Positions 62,153 to 64,000 of a stretch of DNA of 64,000 nt are shown one piece after another. The notes below the pieces were generated by a model, which ran no database searches, was not told the DNA's origin, and saw nothing but the letters and a program-made list of their open reading frames with translations. Numbering within the stretch: the first letter of the stretch is position 1; the number at the start of each line of letters is the position of its first letter. Where the stretch lies: positions 60,742 to 124,741 of the forward strand of contig RQTK01000338.1 in assembly GCA_003991915.1 (NCBI GenBank), read 5' to 3'. The translations under genes and the position numbers were made by a program. The stretch is from Elysia chlorotica. Its lineage: Eukaryota > Mollusca > Gastropoda > Plakobranchidae.

Positions 62153-62493
62153 CTTTGTGTTTGTTCGTCAGATCTTTACAGACTTTAATCTAGTATGTAT
62201 GTTTTGCAGCAGATCTAGATTTAGATATAACTTATCTAGACACGGTGATGGTGTGTTGAAAGCGGTTGCCGGTCACTCGTTCAGTGTTCAACTGTTCATC
62301 TGCATTCTGTTTGAGATAATAATAGATTAATTGAGAAAGTGAAAGTAGAATCCACATGTGCAAGAAGTAAACAAGGTGACCTCCCTTCTTATTTTAGCCC
62401 AACCAATCACGTCTCCTGTTACAAACCTACATACGGTAAACCTCTGCTTTTTTTCTTCTCCTTTTTTTCGGTTTGTTTTTGTTTTTGTTTGTT

Positions 62494-62494
<1 letters not shown>

Positions 62495-62571
<77 letters not shown>

Positions 62572-62572
62572 C
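62495..62572. repeat. (TAG)n microsatellite
   Basis: About 26 TAG units directly before the Penelope-like sequence; gives poly-Ser, Val and Thr frames without meaning. Confidence 0.95.
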
Positions 62573-63302
62573 CGCCATTGAGAAAGCCACACAAACACCA
62601 CGCAACTTAGCCATACAGAGACGCCCCAAAACACAACAACAAACATCCAGAGTCCCACTAGTCATCACATACAACCCAGCACTCCCCAACATCTCATCTA
62701 TCCTCAGAAGATACTTTCCACTCCTCCACTCATCGGACAGATGCAGGAAAGCCATCCCACACCTACCCATGCCATCATACCGCAGACCGCGCAACCTCAG
62801 AGATACACTAGTACACTCCACAGTACCCACGAACAACACACACACAGGCAGCTCCCCCTGCAATGTCACCAGATGCATGACATGCCCATATATCACCTCC
62901 ACCTCCACATTCCAATCCTCAACCAATGGCAAGACACACAACATCACCCACAACCTTTCCTGCAAATCACACAACGTCATATACCTAATCGCCTGCACCA
63001 AATGCAACAAACAATATGTAGGACAAACATCACAAACATTGCGCAATCGCTTCACAAATCACAGATTCGCCATCAACAACGACCGAAAATAACCGGTAGC
63101 TAGGCACTTTAACCTCCCTGGGCACACCATAAAAGACCTTAACATCACACCCATCGACCAACTTATCACAGCAGACACATTCACCCTCACCAACAAGGAA
63201 ACATATTGGATACACACTCTCCAGACCATGACACCTAACGGCATGAACATCAACAACCAATCACAGTTCCCAATTTCAGCACTCGCCAACACGGCGCAAT
63301 GA
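62573..63302 (+). mobile_element. Penelope-like element, 3' part with GIY-YIG endonuclease
   Basis: The reading begins IEKATQTPRN. It passes LVITYNPALPNISSILRRYF and SPCNVTRCMTCPYI, reaches the GIY-YIG module VIYLIACTKCNKQYVGQT followed by LRNRFTNHR, then ARHFNLPGHTIKDLNI and ETYWIHTLQTMTPNGMNIN. This is the order of the C-terminal part of Penelope-like reverse transcriptases. The RT itself is absent, so the copy is 5'-truncated at the (TAG)n tract. It is broken, with at least one interruption in the remaining part, and looks moderately young. Confidence 0.85.
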
Positions 63303-63457
63303 TCATTCATACCATTAACAACAAACATGAGACACCAAACACAACTACTACTGTAGTACTGGTACCAGTAATAGTATTGGTGGCGGGAGGTTTGACACAG
63401 TGACAGCACGGCAGCAGGAGAGCCACCCAGACGACCAACTAAGTAGATAAAGAAACA

Positions 63458-63460
<3 letters not shown>

Positions 63461-63524
<64 letters not shown>

Positions 63525-63705
63525 GAAGATGAGAACGAGAAAGATAGAGAGTAACTGAGACCGAACGAGAGGGTGATAAAGTATAGTATTTAAGTTATAC
63601 ATGTAGGCTCAGGCCTGCACTTGTCCCCATTGTCTTAGCACATGTACTAATAGAACTACAGGACCATAATGAGTGTGAGAGAGAGAGAGAGAGAGAGAGA
63701 GGGGA
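63461..63705. repeat. (GA)n tracts and a repeat shared with 49865-50260
   Basis: GA tracts at about 63461-63513 and 63676-63701. Between them 'gaggaagatgagaacgagaa' plus 'agatagagag' and 'ctcaggcctgcacttgtccc' match the 49.9-50.26 kb locus in the same order. Confidence 0.8.
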
Positions 63706-64000
63706 AACAGGGAGAAAGAAAGTGGGAGTGAGAGCCTGTTAAAGTTTTATCAAAGATGTAGAAAGAAAGATAAACGACTTGGAGTTTTTTCCTATTTACA
63801 GAGTGAGGATCATTTTTTCGATTATTGCCCCTTGGTGCCGACGGGTAATTTACGATACAATAATAAAGAAAAACAAAGGATAAACGCTTTTGAGTGGAAA
63901 CAAAATAAGTTTATTTGATTATTACTCAAATTATCGCCATTTTAACGGGTTTTAATTTATAAACATGTGTTAAAATAATTAACAACACATAATATTTCAA
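63706..64000. other. Window end, nothing recognised
   Basis: AT-rich DNA with no ORF, repeat or motif that could be named. Confidence 0.5.

Larger units (their letters stand above)
59514..62405. repeat. Tandem duplication, copy 2 (far side)
   Basis: Holds the 5' part of the hAT-like relic, a full-length mariner and the distal TIMM10 first exon. 347 bp of unique DNA with a SINE scrap (59161-59226) separate it from copy 1. Confidence 0.95.

Noticed and set aside
62358-62572. Long Val/Ser stretch joined to the Penelope-like frame
   Set aside because: Encoded by the (TAG)n microsatellite; open by chance and not part of the element.

Overview
The window is animal nuclear DNA: AT-rich, intron-rich, and crowded with SINEs, transposon relics and microsatellites. 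The host proteins are typical metazoan ones (SPT4, a P2X receptor, merlin, TIMM10). The repeat content and P2X style suggest a lophotrochozoan, plausibly a gastropod mollusc; that assignment is inference and not secure.

Layout. (1) 1-4566: SPT4 (SUPT4H1), four exons, + strand, apparently complete (117 aa). (2) 7030-21220: a complete P2X ATP-gated channel, - strand, 11 constitutive exon positions. Exon 7 exists as two tandem alternative copies, and there is a candidate 27-nt optional exon in the tail. SPT4 and P2X converge. (3) 21221-25260: gene-poor repeats, including a GATA/GA block with an N base. (4) 25260-27793: 5' half of a LINE with an intact gag-like ORF1 and a broken endonuclease ORF. 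(5) 27794-29005: three tandem arrays around one orphan, GC-rich SLC23 (vitamin C transporter family) exon. (6) 34165-47136: complete merlin (NF2), - strand, 17 exons. Several introns carry minisatellites, two of which are built from the 3' end of the adjacent exon plus its donor site. (7) 47137-53415: a SINE, a TIR element, a LINE RNase H relic and a long quiet stretch. (8) 53416-62152: TIMM10, - strand, one second exon but two identical first exons, because a roughly 2.9-3.7 kb block is tandemly duplicated. The intron holds a hAT-like relic, a mariner and a 2-kb TIR element. (9) 62406-64000: a (TAG)n tract, the 3' end of a Penelope-like element and GA-rich repeats.

The genes are not an operon or a pathway: SPT4 acts in nuclear transcription elongation, P2X in purinergic signalling at the membrane, merlin in cortical growth control, and TIMM10 in mitochondrial carrier import. 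The strongest observations are the frame-locked duplicated P2X exon 7, the duplicated TIMM10 first exon, and the repeated growth of minisatellites from exon/donor boundaries in merlin. Exon joins were made by hand from splice-site consensus, phase and remembered family sequences; no alignment was run.
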